This document shows, piece by piece, positions 21,734 to 32,608 of a stretch of DNA of 64,000 nt. The notes below the pieces were generated by a model. The model did no database searches. It saw only the letters and a program-made list of their open reading frames with translations, and had not been told where the DNA came from. Source of the DNA: Neopestalotiopsis rosae (lineage: Eukaryota; Ascomycota; Sordariomycetes; Amphisphaeriales; Sporocadaceae). The stretch is from positions 5,332,001-5,396,000 of the forward strand of contig JALGAS010000001.1 in assembly GCA_023078685.1 (NCBI GenBank). Reading direction: 5' to 3'. A program made the translations under genes and the position numbers. How positions within the stretch are numbered: the first letter of the stretch is position 1; every line of letters begins with the position of its first letter.

Positions 21734-22892
21734 ATGAATGTGCAAGGTGGCGATAAAAACGGATATAAGAGAGAGCAAGAAAAGGATGGCAAGTTGGCAC
21801 CAGCTTTCTACCATCTTCAATCTTGTGAATAACTGTTAGCGTACCGTAGTACTAGGTACGCTACGTAGTTCTTGCTTGGCAGGAAAATATGCAGCTCCAC
21901 ATGCGCGTCAAGGGACAGACAGGGGACTTGGGGGACCTAGGGACTCGACTAAACTCAAGACCATCCGTGATCAGCTGTTTTAGTGCTCCGTTGTTCCGCC
22001 CAGTTTAAGCCAGTTGGTGAGCCCCGGCCAGTGTGCTAAACCCAATCAGGAGCTCTACAGTGAGTATTCAATGCGGGGCCGTGCACTTGGCTGTTTACCT
22101 TAACAACTCCTATGGGCCATTGCATGCGCGACCTCTTTGACGGTGAGATTCACAGTCTCTGCTCAACCAGCTCGGCCACTCCTTTTGTTATTTTGACAAA
22201 AACAATCGCAGCTTGCTCCGGCCCGGAAGAGCTGTTCGAGCTCTCAACTAACGACAACATCTCCAAGAACAAGCCGTTTTTCCTATTCTTAGCTATACTC
22301 CAGTACCTGCCGCGGTGGGGTAGCAAAAGTCGCGACCTGGAAGCACTCGACCTCTCTATTAAATTCGATTCCTCGACTGTTCATGCGGAATTTTCAGCAC
22401 GCCCATCACTCGAATTGCCGCTGAAAACTCCCCAGTCGACTTGAGTTCCGTTACCAAAACAACTTTCCGAAATTTGTTTAGTCTGGCCCCCGGGTAGTCA
22501 TCCGTACGCAACGACGCGTCTTGGGCCACCCTACTCCGTTCTCCGTGTCTTCGCGAACTGCCACCAACACAATTGCTGCTTTTGGGGCGAAACACGACCT
22601 CCAACGAACCTCCGAGTTCTTTCTCGTTCATACCGAAAGATCAAGGTCGACCTTAGGCGAAAGACCACCCGGTTTTTGAGCGCCGACGCGCTTACGGCTT
22701 TTCACGAGCGCAGCTAGGGAACAGCTACTACAACCAGTCATGGAGGTGCGGCCCAACTACTAAGCAACACAACGATCTGGAAACGCCGTTGCTGCTTCCG
22801 TGTCAGGTCAGCACATTGATGAGCTTCTTCTCGTCACTGGGGTCGGAGCTGAAGACAGGTTGGGTTCAGACCCAGCCATTTGGTAGAGCGCG
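21734..22892. other. Intergenic, HExxH gene to sirtuin
   Basis: Holds the 3' flank of the HExxH gene with a near-perfect palindrome (21838-21862), then about 1 kb of sirtuin promoter and leader. No gene was recognised. Confidence 0.45.
21838..21862. repeat. Near-perfect palindrome downstream of the HExxH gene
   Basis: AGCGTACC (21838-21845) faces GGTACGCT (21855-21862), and the 9-base middle is itself almost palindromic (TAGTACTA). It lies 105 bases after the stop codon and could form a hairpin in the 3' untranslated RNA. Function unknown. Confidence 0.65.
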
Positions 22893-25800
22893 ATGCCGAC
22901 AATACAGATCACACCCGGCTCTGCAGAGCTGCTTCAAAATGTGGCCGACACTCTTGGGAAGGCGAAAAAGATTGTCATGATTACTGGCGCCGGAATCAGC
23001 ACAAACTCGGGCATTCCAGTAAGTGGTCGGCGGCCATGGTAATTTCAACGCTGATTCCAGCTAACGCGAGCAGGACTTTCGCTCGGAAAACGGCCTGTAC
23101 TCCCTTATCCAGGCTCAATATGACAGGGCAGAGGCTTCGGGGGATATCGGGGAGGAGAACGAATCGATTGATGCCGATATTAATGATAGACCTGCAAAGC
23201 GCCGGCGCACCTCACAAGGGAACGAGGCCGTGTTTCATAGCAGCCCAACGAGCACCAGATCTGAGCCAGGCTCCGACGCGTCGCCGCTTGTGGCCTTTCC
23301 TGGACTTATGCCGAAGAAAACAGAGTCTTGCAACGAGGACACGCCGACTCAAAAGCTCCCCGCACAGCCAGCTGCAGACTTGCCCGAAAACGAAGCAAGC
23401 AACTTACAGTCTGGGCAGAGGGTTACGAGGTCTGGGCGATTAGCAAACCAACTTGCCATATCGCGGCACTCCACCGGAATATCGTCTTCCTCTTCCACAG
23501 GCCATGACTCGGTGTTCTCTGCCCAAGAAATGTCGAGGTCATCCACGCAGACAGATGTCTCTATGGACACAGTCCAGCCAGAGGACCACAGACTCACAAG
23601 AGTGGCCAGGACGCCAAGGAGAAACAGGCTGTCTGGACTGTTCAGCTCGTCGCCGCTGTCATCTCCCCCACCTGTTCTATTTGATCCGTACGACCAACCC
23701 GAGGAGCCCACTGATCGTAGTTCGAATTGCTACGAGTCCGAGGAATCAGACCAGGAGGACGAGCAAGGCAATTTCCTAAACTCGCAAACTTCGCAAGCAC
23801 GCCTGAGAACCATGAAAGGACGCGACTTGTTTGACAGCAATATTTGGAGCGACCCCATTGCAATCTCCGTATTTTACCGATTTGCAACGACATTAAGGCA
23901 GAAAGTGAGGGATGTAGAGCCAACTACAACACATCATTTTATCGCTCGACTTCGCGATATCGGAAAATTAGCACGCGTTTATACTCAGAATATTGATGAG
24001 ATCGAAAAGAAGATCGGCCTGTCGACCGACTTGAAGATTGGAGCGGGTAACAAGCGCAGAAAGTCCGCAAAACAACAGCGCCTTGTCGACAACGAAGCAG
24101 GCGGAGCCGAAGCGTCTTCTCAGGTCAAAAATGAAACTGACGCAACGGACAAGGATGTCCCGCAGCCATCCCAGAACGCAGAAAGTGCCGAGATGACCAA
24201 GAATCGCACAACCATGCCCTCGGACAAAGGAGTTGAATGTGTCTTCCTTCATGGCTCATTGCAAGCACTGCGTTGTTTTGCCTGCGCCCAGCTTTGCGAT
24301 TGGGACGCAGAAGACCGAGAGGCCTTGACCATGTCTGGTGAGCAACCTCAATGTCCGCACTGTGCAGGAGCCACAGCGGCGCGAGAAGAAAAGGGCAAAA
24401 GGCCGCTCGGAATAGGTGCTTTGAGGCCGGATATTGTTCTCTATGGAGAGGAACATCCACAGGCAGAACTCATCTCATCCATTGTACAACATGACCTCTC
24501 TGTTGGGCCGGATTTGATGCTAGTCCTTGGAACGAGTCTGAAGGTCCACGGCCTGAAAGTCATGGTCAGGGAATTCGCAAAGGCCATTCACCAAAAAGGA
24601 GGCAAGGTTGTATTCATCAACTTTACCCAGCCTTCTGAAAGCATCTGGGGTGACATTATCGACTATTGGGTGCAATGGGATTGTGATGCATGGGTCGACG
24701 ACCTCAAGCAGCGGAAACCTACACTGTGGATGTCACCCGACGCGATAGCCGAATATGAGAAGCTGAAGCGCGAGGAGCAAGCTGAGAAGAAGAGAGAAGC
24801 AGCAGCTACCAAAAAGCGCGAAGAGCAAGCGGAGAAAGAAGCAGCAGCCTTGAAAAAGCGTGAAGAATTGGCTGAGAAGCGCGAGGCGGCAGCCAAGAAG
24901 AAGCGCGAGGAGCTTGCTGAAAAGAGAGAAGCAGCTGCTATCAAGAAACGTGAAGAGCTGGCCGAGAAAGAGGCTGCTGCTGCTAGGAAACGCGAGGAAC
25001 TGGCCAGAAAAAGAGAAGCAGTAGCCCTCAAGAAGCGTGAAAGCATTGAAGAAAAGAACCGCGAGGCTGGCATTACTACTCCAAAAGCCCCGACTCAGGA
25101 AGCACAACCGAAACCGATCAAAGAAACACCTGTACCGGTCCCGATCCCATTTGTGTTGCAGCAAGCTCTTGCAGCGGCAACTCCTACGTCGAGTCCGCCT
25201 CAAATTCGAACTCCAGGCTCGGTGCCAGCTCAAACGGCTCAGACTTCAACTGGGCTTCCAACTCTCGGGCTCTTCCCAGCTCCAACATCAGCTCAATTTT
25301 CTCAAGCTCCATGGGCATTCCCACCTGAGGTTGAGCCTTTGACTTCTCCCATCTCGAAACCGGAAGAGAAGGCCTCGCCAATTTCAAAGGGCCCTGCCAA
25401 AAATCCTCAAGCTGAGCGAAACGACTACAATTGTGGTGCATATTGTATGAGTACGATTGCCGAAGCCTTCTATGCAATCCGTGGGGAGAATTTCAATTTC
25501 TTCAATTACATCCCAAGAGCAAATAACCCTATCTCGGACAATAATGCAAGGTCAGACTTCCTGAGGAAGCCTGCCACTAGAGCAAAGAAGTCCAGACACT
25601 CAGCGCCATCTGTTTTGTCTACCTCGCAGTGTTTGGGGTTGGACCACCGAGCACCAGCCTCGATAGGTCTGCTCTCTAGTCCACTCAGTAGTAAGGATAA
25701 ATTCAACAGGGCCGCTGCAGAGCTTGGTATTCTTCGTCCGCAAACGCCACTTCGTGTTGCTGAGTTGCGTGGCAACCAAGAGACTGGTAGCTGGCGCGGT

Positions 25801-26403
25801 CAATATACCTTATCTGAGTTCCAACTACAACTCCCGGGGAATCCTTCAGACTTGGAGGCACAAGGTACACCAGCTCCACGGCCGGTACGGCAGGGGGATG
25901 CGCTGAGTGCGTCGCCCGATATCCTATCCTTCTCTGCGCGTGCAGAGCCAGTCTACTCGCCAACTGCATCTGTCAGTGCTGCCGTGAAGACAAACCCGCG
26001 AAAACGTAAACCCACAGCCAAGGCCATGAGCAGTATGCCGACGACGCCAAAGCAAGCTTCATCGGCTCATTCAGCCTACGCTGTCACCCAACCGGCAGTA
26101 ATGGATCAAGAGAATATTTTGCCACCGTTTCGAGGGGAGCAGCAAGCCGGTCCTCGCCTGGCTACCATGGAGCCGTCCTGCAATCCATCCCCGCCGCATA
26201 GCCCGCTTGACCAGACACCTCTAGCTTCACTATCGCCCAACCAGCGAAGGTTCAGCCTGCAGCATCTTCAGCACCCCATGATGCTCAGCTCTCCTCTGGT
26301 CAAGTTGCCAATCGAGGTGCGCAAGGAGTCAACCCCAAGTCCCTCCGACCAACTTAGGGAAGAGGCCGCAATCGCACTTTCCGGGATGAGAATGTGCCGC
26401 TAG
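22893..26403 (+). CDS. Sir2-family NAD-dependent histone deacetylase, Hst3/Hst4 type
   Basis: Two exons, 22893-23018 and 23074-26403 (55-nt phase-0 intron); 1151 residues. GAGIS (32-36) and DFRS (43-46) form the NAD site, TQNIDEIE is at 346-353, the catalytic His435 is in FLHGSL, and zinc ligands are Cys443, Cys446, Cys469 and Cys472. GALRPDIVLYGEEHP and LVLGTSLKVHG complete the core. A low-complexity insertion of roughly 200 residues separates the NAD motif from the rest. After the core comes a charged KKREE/AAA repeat, probably helical (about 605-705), then a Pro/Ser-rich tail. Hst3/Hst4 enzymes remove acetyl from histone H3 Lys56 after replication and protect genome stability in the nucleus. 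The Glu in place of the usual Gly of TQNIDG is unusual for sirtuins generally, though this clade may vary there. Confidence 0.88.
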
Positions 26404-27328
26404 AACCCACAAGATCTCCCTGATATCGATTGTTCTTGACGGAATGCAAAATGTTAGCAAATAGTGTTAAAAATCATCTATACTACATACAGTACATAAC
26501 TACACAAAAGTCACATCGTGGACAAGAGATGACGAATGATATTGGCGAGGCGTTCCAGGAGTATACCTAGGTACTTGAGGGCTTGTCCGCACTTCAGAAG
26601 AGTGCCTAGTAGCGTTTTTCTATCATTTTATATCCACTCAAAGAGGCGATGCTTCCGTTTATATGGTTGTTTTTTGAAAATGAATATACAGAGGGTATAA
26701 CTATGAAACCAACCAGTTTGTTCATGTGCTTCAACCCTGTGTGATCTCACTTCGTTTGTGACTACCTGGTTGATATCAATTGTCGCGGTCTGAAAAGGCA
26801 TCTGCCCTATATCTGACAAGCTCGCTGACAGTCGTGATGACCACTTGATCATTCGAGGACCAGCAAATATCGCAGTCAGTATTGAGTCAAAGCAGCACAG
26901 AAAACCCCAAGGCAAAGACGACTTTTTCTTGAATAGAGGTGATTATTTCCCTAGTCTTGCATGACTATGGATGAATGTAGGGCCAGACACAAGTTGATTG
27001 CGTCTTGCCGCACTGGTTGTCCCAGATACCTATCAAAAAACACAAAAAATGAAGATTTGATATGTACAGGAAAGGGTATAATACACGATTCCTAGATGAA
27101 TCGCTGCAAAGGGGTGAGGGTTGGTGGACTTTCTTCCCTTGGGGAGAAGAAAAATGGTTGCGCAGCATATGAAATAAAATAAAATCCCGTTTTTATTTTT
27201 GTTTTCTCTTCCGTCATAAATCATGAAAAAGAACATCTCTTGGCTTTCCCATTACAGCATGTGCCATGCTCACAACGTACAACTCGAGGCCCAATCAGAC
27301 CTCTTTTTTAGTGAGCAAATGGACTTTT
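26404..27328. other. Intergenic, convergent 3' ends
   Basis: AT-rich sequence between the convergent sirtuin and CDP-diacylglycerol synthase genes. No RNA gene or repeat of note. Confidence 0.5.
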
Positions 27329-28765
27329 CTATCTCTTGCTAGGAAAGGCGCCCTCCAGACATGCAATGGCCTGTTGAATGATAGTTAGTATAAAGATCCT
27401 TTCATATGCGTAATAGTTTGCCATGGGGTTACTTACTTGAGAGCCCAAAGCACCCTGGTTCTCCAGGTATCGGGTCATTCCCTTGACGAGCTCAATCTGC
27501 TCCTCAACGGCCAAGCCTGTGATAGCCAGCTCCATGACGTGTCCGTAGGCAACCTTGTTCTCGGCGATGAAGGTGTGGAAGTACATGTAGGCGAAGAAAC
27601 CCATGATGAACTGACAGTCCATGCGATCAGTCATACCTCCATGTCCAGGGATGGAGTCACCAAAGTCCTTGATCTTGAAAGTGCGCTTGAGGCCGGATGC
27701 GAAGAAGCCACCAAAGGGAGCAATGAGGGAGGCAAAGGTTGCAATGACGATGGCGTGGAACTGAATCGGCTCGGTCGTGAAGCTCAACGTGTGCTTGTAG
27801 CTGTCGGGAAGGAAGAAGAGCTCTGGCAACTTGTAGGTGGCCGGAAGGAAGACGGGGTTGGGGTCGCATTCGAGTCCGGTGAAGATGTTGGCGCCGAGGT
27901 CGTTGACAGGGCAAATGAAGTACTTGCTGCGCATGAGCAAGTTGGAGAAGAAGACGGCAAAGATCACGGTCATGACCCAGGCGCCGACGAAACCCTCGAC
28001 CGTCTTCTTGGGGCTCAGCTTGATGAGCTGTGTCCGGCCAAAGGTGATGCCGCAGATGTAGGCAAAGATATCATTGGTGATAACCAGGGAGGCGGGCAGG
28101 AAGAACCAAAACATGCCCTCGAAGACGTTGTTCATGATAAAGTGTGCCTGGACCACGATCAGGTAGAGAGCCATGTGCGTCCAGGCAAAGTTGGTGAACT
28201 GGAACTTGAGGTGGCCGGCCTTGAGATTGGCAACGAAGAAGACGAAGCCAATGACATAGAGAACAAAGCTGATGAAGCGGTGGTGAGTGGCCAAAGGCAG
28301 CAGAACCCTGTCAACCAAGACGATGTGCTTGAAGTAGTATATCACACTCTCGCCGTAGAGGAAGTACATGGTGCTCGCCAGCCAGTACCAGTTGAGGCTC
28401 TTGGTGGCCTTGATGTCCCGGGCGCGGGTTGGCACAGATGCGATAGCAATGACCTCCTTGAACGAGATGATCTGGACGGCGGTCATGACGGTAATAATGT
28501 AGATGTGGCCCATGAATAGAGCAGCAAAGAAGCCTCCGATCATGACAAAAGTCCAAAAGGTACGGGTTATGAAGTTTGCCTTTTTCTTCTCATAGTCTGA
28601 CGGCGCCGGAGCCTGCGACTTCTCGTTGATGTCGCCCAGTTGGGCCGAAGCTCTTGTGCGTACGGGCGACGACGAGCCATCCTCGCTGACCTCACTGACG
28701 CTGAGCCTGCGGGCCTGGCCGTTGGCCTGATGGGGGAACTTGACCCCTCGACGCGGTTTTGTCAT
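27329..28765 (-). CDS. Phosphatidate cytidylyltransferase (CDP-diacylglycerol synthase)
   Basis: Two exons, 28765-27437 and 27370-27329, giving 456 residues. The 66-nt intron is in frame and stop-free but has GTAAGT, ACTAAC and CAACAG and lies just before the C-terminal LEGAFPSKR, so I treat it as spliced. I start at the ATG at 28765; no ATG lies in frame in the CTG-repeat leader upstream. About eight membrane helices follow a hydrophilic N-terminus. The CTP-transferase signature is clear: KKTVEGFVGA and then KDFGDSIPGHGGMTDRMDC, with the metal-binding Asp residues. The enzyme makes CDP-diacylglycerol from phosphatidate and CTP, the precursor of phosphatidylinositol and other phospholipids, in the ER membrane. 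The length equals that of yeast Cds1. Confidence 0.95.
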   Translation of the reverse strand: MTKPRRGVKFPHQANGQARRLSVSEVSEDGSSSPVRTRASAQLGDINEKSQAPAPSDYEKKKANFITRTFWTFVMIGGFFAALFMGHIYIITVMTAVQIISFKEVIAIASVPTRARDIKATKSLNWYWLASTMYFLYGESVIYYFKHIVLVDRVLLPLATHHRFISFVLYVIGFVFFVANLKAGHLKFQFTNFAWTHMALYLIVVQAHFIMNNVFEGMFWFFLPASLVITNDIFAYICGITFGRTQLIKLSPKKTVEGFVGAWVMTVIFAVFFSNLLMRSKYFICPVNDLGANIFTGLECDPNPVFLPATYKLPELFFLPDSYKHTLSFTTEPIQFHAIVIATFASLIAPFGGFFASGLKRTFKIKDFGDSIPGHGGMTDRMDCQFIMGFFAYMYFHTFIAENKVAYGHVMELAITGLAVEEQIELVKGMTRYLENQGALGSQVSNPMANYYAYERIFILTIIQQAIACLEGAFPSKR

Positions 28766-28810
28766 GATGTCGGTTTGAGCGGGCGGGATGAATAGAGTGC
28801 GGGCGAGTAG

Positions 28811-28828
28811 CAGCAGCAGCAGCAGCAG
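28811..28828. repeat. (CAG)6 microsatellite
   Basis: Six CAG units on the plus strand, CTG in the transcript sense, 46 bases before the synthase ATG and therefore in its leader. Read through in frame it would code for leucines, but no ATG supports that. Confidence 0.85.
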
Positions 28829-29554
28829 TCGGTAGTAATCCTGGGGGAGGTACAACGACTTGTGGCAGCGGCTCGGATCTGTAGGAACTCACTCGGTTTC
28901 GTCGAGTGCGCGCGCGATCCAAAGATTCGAGATTTCGGCGTGGTCGTGTCAGGGGAAAAGATGTTGACAGTCGTCGCAGTTTGCTAGGAGAAGGGTCGGT
29001 AGCCGGCCGGGTCTTCAGGAAAGTCTAGCGACAAAGTGAAGTGGAGTCGGGTATTTACGCCAAGGAAGAGACGACGGGAGCTGATGACGCGCTGTAGCAA
29101 AATCAGGAACGGGAGGTGAGGTGAGGTGAATGCCTTGAGGGGCGAAGGAAAACACAATCACGGATAACCGAAATGTAGTTTTACAAAAACCAGTTGACCA
29201 CTCGAAGAAAATAAATGTCAAGCGAGGCTATCTCTTACTGGAGGAAACAAAGTCAATAATCAGCCTTTCTAGAAACACTGCTGGTCGCAAATGACTTTTT
29301 TCTTGATTTTGGTCTACCTCTAGCTAATCTACTAGTCGATCACCTTACCTTGCCTACCTAATTGTAAGCTTTGAGAGCTAGCTTTTGTCATTGTTTTTGG
29401 CGAGTGCACGCTTAGCAGGCTGAGCAGGGCCCTGACGTAGGTCGCTTGGTCGCCATTCCATGTCACTCACGTCTTGTCAGAAAACCTGTGGCTTAGGCGG
29501 CCAGGTGGTAGGAGATACACGTGTGCACTGGGCGAGACCTCAGTGATTGGGCTT

Positions 29555-29587
29555 CTGGTCAGCGCCTGGTCAGCGCCTTGGCAGCGG
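29555..29587. repeat. 11-bp tandem repeat, 2-3 copies
   Basis: CTGGTCAGCGC occurs twice without gap (29555-29565 and 29566-29576), followed by a degenerate third copy to about 29587. Confidence 0.7.
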
Positions 29588-30082
29588 AAGGTCGGCAATC
29601 CATCGGGGCCGATGTCATAAATTCGGGGACCAACCCTTGGTATTTCCGCCCATGTTATGCGCGCTGAAAGGTAGCTCGCGCTGAGACGTCATCATACATG
29701 AGAGGCAGCTGATAACCAATTCTAGCACTCTGATTTCTATACTCTTTTTATAGACTTTGTTTGAATCCATCGTCACATTTCGTGCCCAGGGCAACAAGAT
29801 CTCAACAATGGAGTGAATTTGTCAAGGCCTAGTGGGAATGATCTTCATTACCATCCATGGATGTTGGTTTTACTATACGTACATCAATTCTCATCAGACC
29901 ACACCTGAGCCCGTGCTTTTATAAAGGGCCGCTTCCGTCCATAATAAGGGTCCAATACCACACAGAGCTTCCGGCACTGCAATATTCTCTCCTTTCTTTT
30001 CAATATATTTTGCTAAATATATTAGAACGTAGCATAAGTGGGCTTGGGTATAAATACATCTCTAATCACGCAGATATGGGCA

Positions 30083-32608
30083 TCATCCACCAAAGAACTC
30101 CCCCAACTCTGCGCCTTCTTCTTCAGTGACTGCGAGCTCAAGCAATTCGTGCGCCAACTCTGCAGTATCTTCGCTGACTCCTTCTTCGGCAAAATTCAGC
30201 CTCCCAAGGCTCAACAAGTACTTTTGACGTGCCCCGGTAAATTTTGATAGTTTTGTTGAGATGTTCACCTTGTCCTTGTTGTCCTTATTCGTGACGATTG
30301 TGTGCAAGAGAAGCATCGTGTGTGCAATGAGTGTCTGCACCTCATCTGGCTCATCTTCTTGAGGCTCTTCCGGATTATTCGTACCCGCATCATGTTGCGA
30401 TACAGGGGAGTCGAGGTCTGGCAGCATATACACCCTGGATGTGCAATTGCTATCGTACATGTCATCAATGGTCCAACTGAGAAATATGACCAACCGCGGG
30501 ATCGCATAATCGTGCGTGACCAATTGCTTCATGCCAAAAGGCGATCTGGCAAATGCCGCAAGTGTCTGCAGCAGCGCAAAGCACAGAGTCCAACGCTGTT
30601 CTTGCTCAACATTCCACTGGTGAGTCTCCAGTAGATGATAGGTGAGTCTTTCAATGATGAGCGGCGCGACCAAATCAACAGTGCGATTCGGCGCAGTTGA
30701 AATTGGCCCTATAGACTCATCAAATGCAGATGTACACAAAAGTTTGAGAGTTGTGATGAAGTCATCAATAGGTTGTTTATGGCTCTTGATCATCATGAGT
30801 ATGAAGTCTGGGTGCACACAATTCCAAAAATCCACTATCGGCCTTGACAGAGAGTTCCCAACGGGATCTGATGTGGCGCATCCCAGAGCTGTAAGGTACA
30901 TGACGGACAGGATCGACGATGTTGGAATGTGCTCCTTCAAGTTCAGGAAAGGCGCATCGGATGGGTCACCATCAGAGCTTTGATTGCGTAGGCGAGGAAT
31001 GCCGATTTCGTACCATGAATCCAGGCCGGTAGACACCAAGGCTTCGGTGATGAATGGTGCAATCCCGATAGTGTTGAGTTGCAATGTGAATGAGACGAGG
31101 GAAACGAGTTCGCCAATAGGCGCAAGCTGATTCGAATTAGCTACTCATTGCCGTACACGAGCATTGGGGTATAAAAAATCTTACGCAGCCTTCTTTGCGA
31201 CATTGCAACCATAGTTCAATCACGCTGTCGCAAAACTCAATCGGTAGCCGCATGGCATCTTGATGGTCGCCAATCAATGCCAGTTTCTGGAACAGAATAG
31301 CTGCCAAACTCTCTGCAGGCTTTGCTGGCAAGGCAAAGCCAGCCAGATAGTCAAAAGTCAGAGGCCTGCCATGACCGGAGCTATGATTTAGGATAACTCT
31401 CAAGTACTACCAGCGATATGAGCAAGTATTAAGGTAAATTTAATGATAAGATTACTTACATCAACGCCTAGAGGATTGCTCTGGGCTGACGGCGGTTCGG
31501 ATTGTGAAAGTCCTCCCACATCTTTGGTCGAAGCGGCTGCCTCGTGATCATCTGCCATGATCACATCCTGGTCGGTCTCGAGGGCCATGATGGGACTATC
31601 AATGTTCGGTCGTTTCCTCTTGTTCTTTGTCGGCGTCCTGGTGAGTCTGGCGGGAGGATCTGGCATGACACTGGCCACGGCTCCAGGGTTCCTACCCCTA
31701 TTGCTTTTGCTGGGACTAGCAACCATTTCAACATCGTCGAAACCATCGGCAACACCCCAGACCTTGGCTGCTGCAGGCTTCTTGGGCGTACCTCCATCCT
31801 TCTCTCTCCGCTTGGTCCGGTTGAGTTCATCTTCCAAATCCCTGCGGGTAAACTGAAGCTCTGTGATTGCCGTCTTTTGGCCGGCTTTGGCGGTCTCGGC
31901 AGCTCGTTCCGACTTGGCAATCTGCTCAGCTGTCTGCTTCTTCAAGGCTTGCACTTCCCTCTCGTGATCTTGCCGACGCTTTTCCAGATTTCGACGAACG
32001 ATGTCGATTTCACCATCTTTAGTCTGGAGCTTGAGCTCCAATTCTTGTATCCGAGCTTGTAACGCGTCATGATCCGTGTTTCCTGCTGCAGACTGCTGCG
32101 GCGCTTGCGAGGGCTGATTGCGTGCCTGGAGGGGTGTCGGTCGAGGGACTGGCGGCGGCCGCATTTGACTGTAGGGAGCGGCTTGCGACTGTCGAGGAGC
32201 ATATTGGGACTGCCGCACCCCAGTGTGCATCGGCGCAGGGGTCCGCGAGTTGGTTCCTACTGGCTGTGGCCGATAGTTGTTTGCGTGTACAGCTACAGTT
32301 CCCCATCTGTTCTGCTGTTGTTGCTGTTGCTGCTGCTGCTGCTGTGTCTGCTGGCGTTGTGGTGCAACGCGTGGGCCACCGGCTGTTACGGCGGGCTTCT
32401 CGGGAGGAAGAACAGAGTTGCCGCGCAGTCCATTCGCTATGGTAGAACCTCCAAGGTCTTCATCGTCAAGCTCGTCAAAGTCGAGGTCATCTTGGGTCGA
32501 GTCAGCCTGCCTCTGGGCGGCTTGGGTAAACTGGATGGCATTGTTTTCGAGCTCGTCCAGCACGTTCACGTTCAAGTCGTCGAAACCGTCATCCGAGAAA
32601 TCGTCCAT
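30083..32608 (-). CDS. DNA damage checkpoint protein, ATRIP/Rad26/UvsD family
   Basis: Three exons, 32608-31460, 31406-31185 and 31126-30083, with phase-0 introns of 53 and 58 nt; 804 residues. The N-terminus MDDFSDDGFDDLN followed by LDELENNAIQ is characteristic of the fungal UvsD/Rad26 proteins. A glutamine tract lies at about 86-99, then Pro/Gln-rich sequence with repeated SQ and TQ sites typical of checkpoint-kinase targets. A coiled coil covers about 178-275, followed by a basic segment (KNKRKRPN) that may be a nuclear signal. The C-terminal half is helical and probably HEAT-like. The protein is the regulatory partner of the ATR/Rad3/UvsB kinase and senses RPA-coated single-stranded DNA. 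Identification rests on the N-terminus and architecture. Confidence 0.82.
32311..32353. repeat. CTG/CAG-type microsatellite coding for a glutamine tract
   Basis: A run of CTG and TTG units within the first exon of the ATRIP-like gene; on the coding strand it is CAG/CAA and gives an almost pure Gln tract. Length polymorphism between strains is likely. Confidence 0.85.

Larger units (their letters stand above)
28766..30082. other. Intergenic, CDP-diacylglycerol synthase promoter and ATRIP-like 3' flank
   Basis: Contains the leader of the synthase gene with a CAG/CTG microsatellite, then about 1 kb with an 11-bp tandem repeat at 29555-29576. No gene recognised. Confidence 0.45.

Noticed and set aside
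27437..28519. Plus-strand open frame of 360 codons
   Set aside because: Antisense to CDP-diacylglycerol synthase, whose signature motifs are unmistakable; the plus-strand translation is a charged, repetitive shadow.
28766..28855. N-terminal extension of CDP-diacylglycerol synthase with a Leu run
   Set aside because: The run comes from a CTG microsatellite in the leader, and there is no in-frame ATG upstream of 28765.
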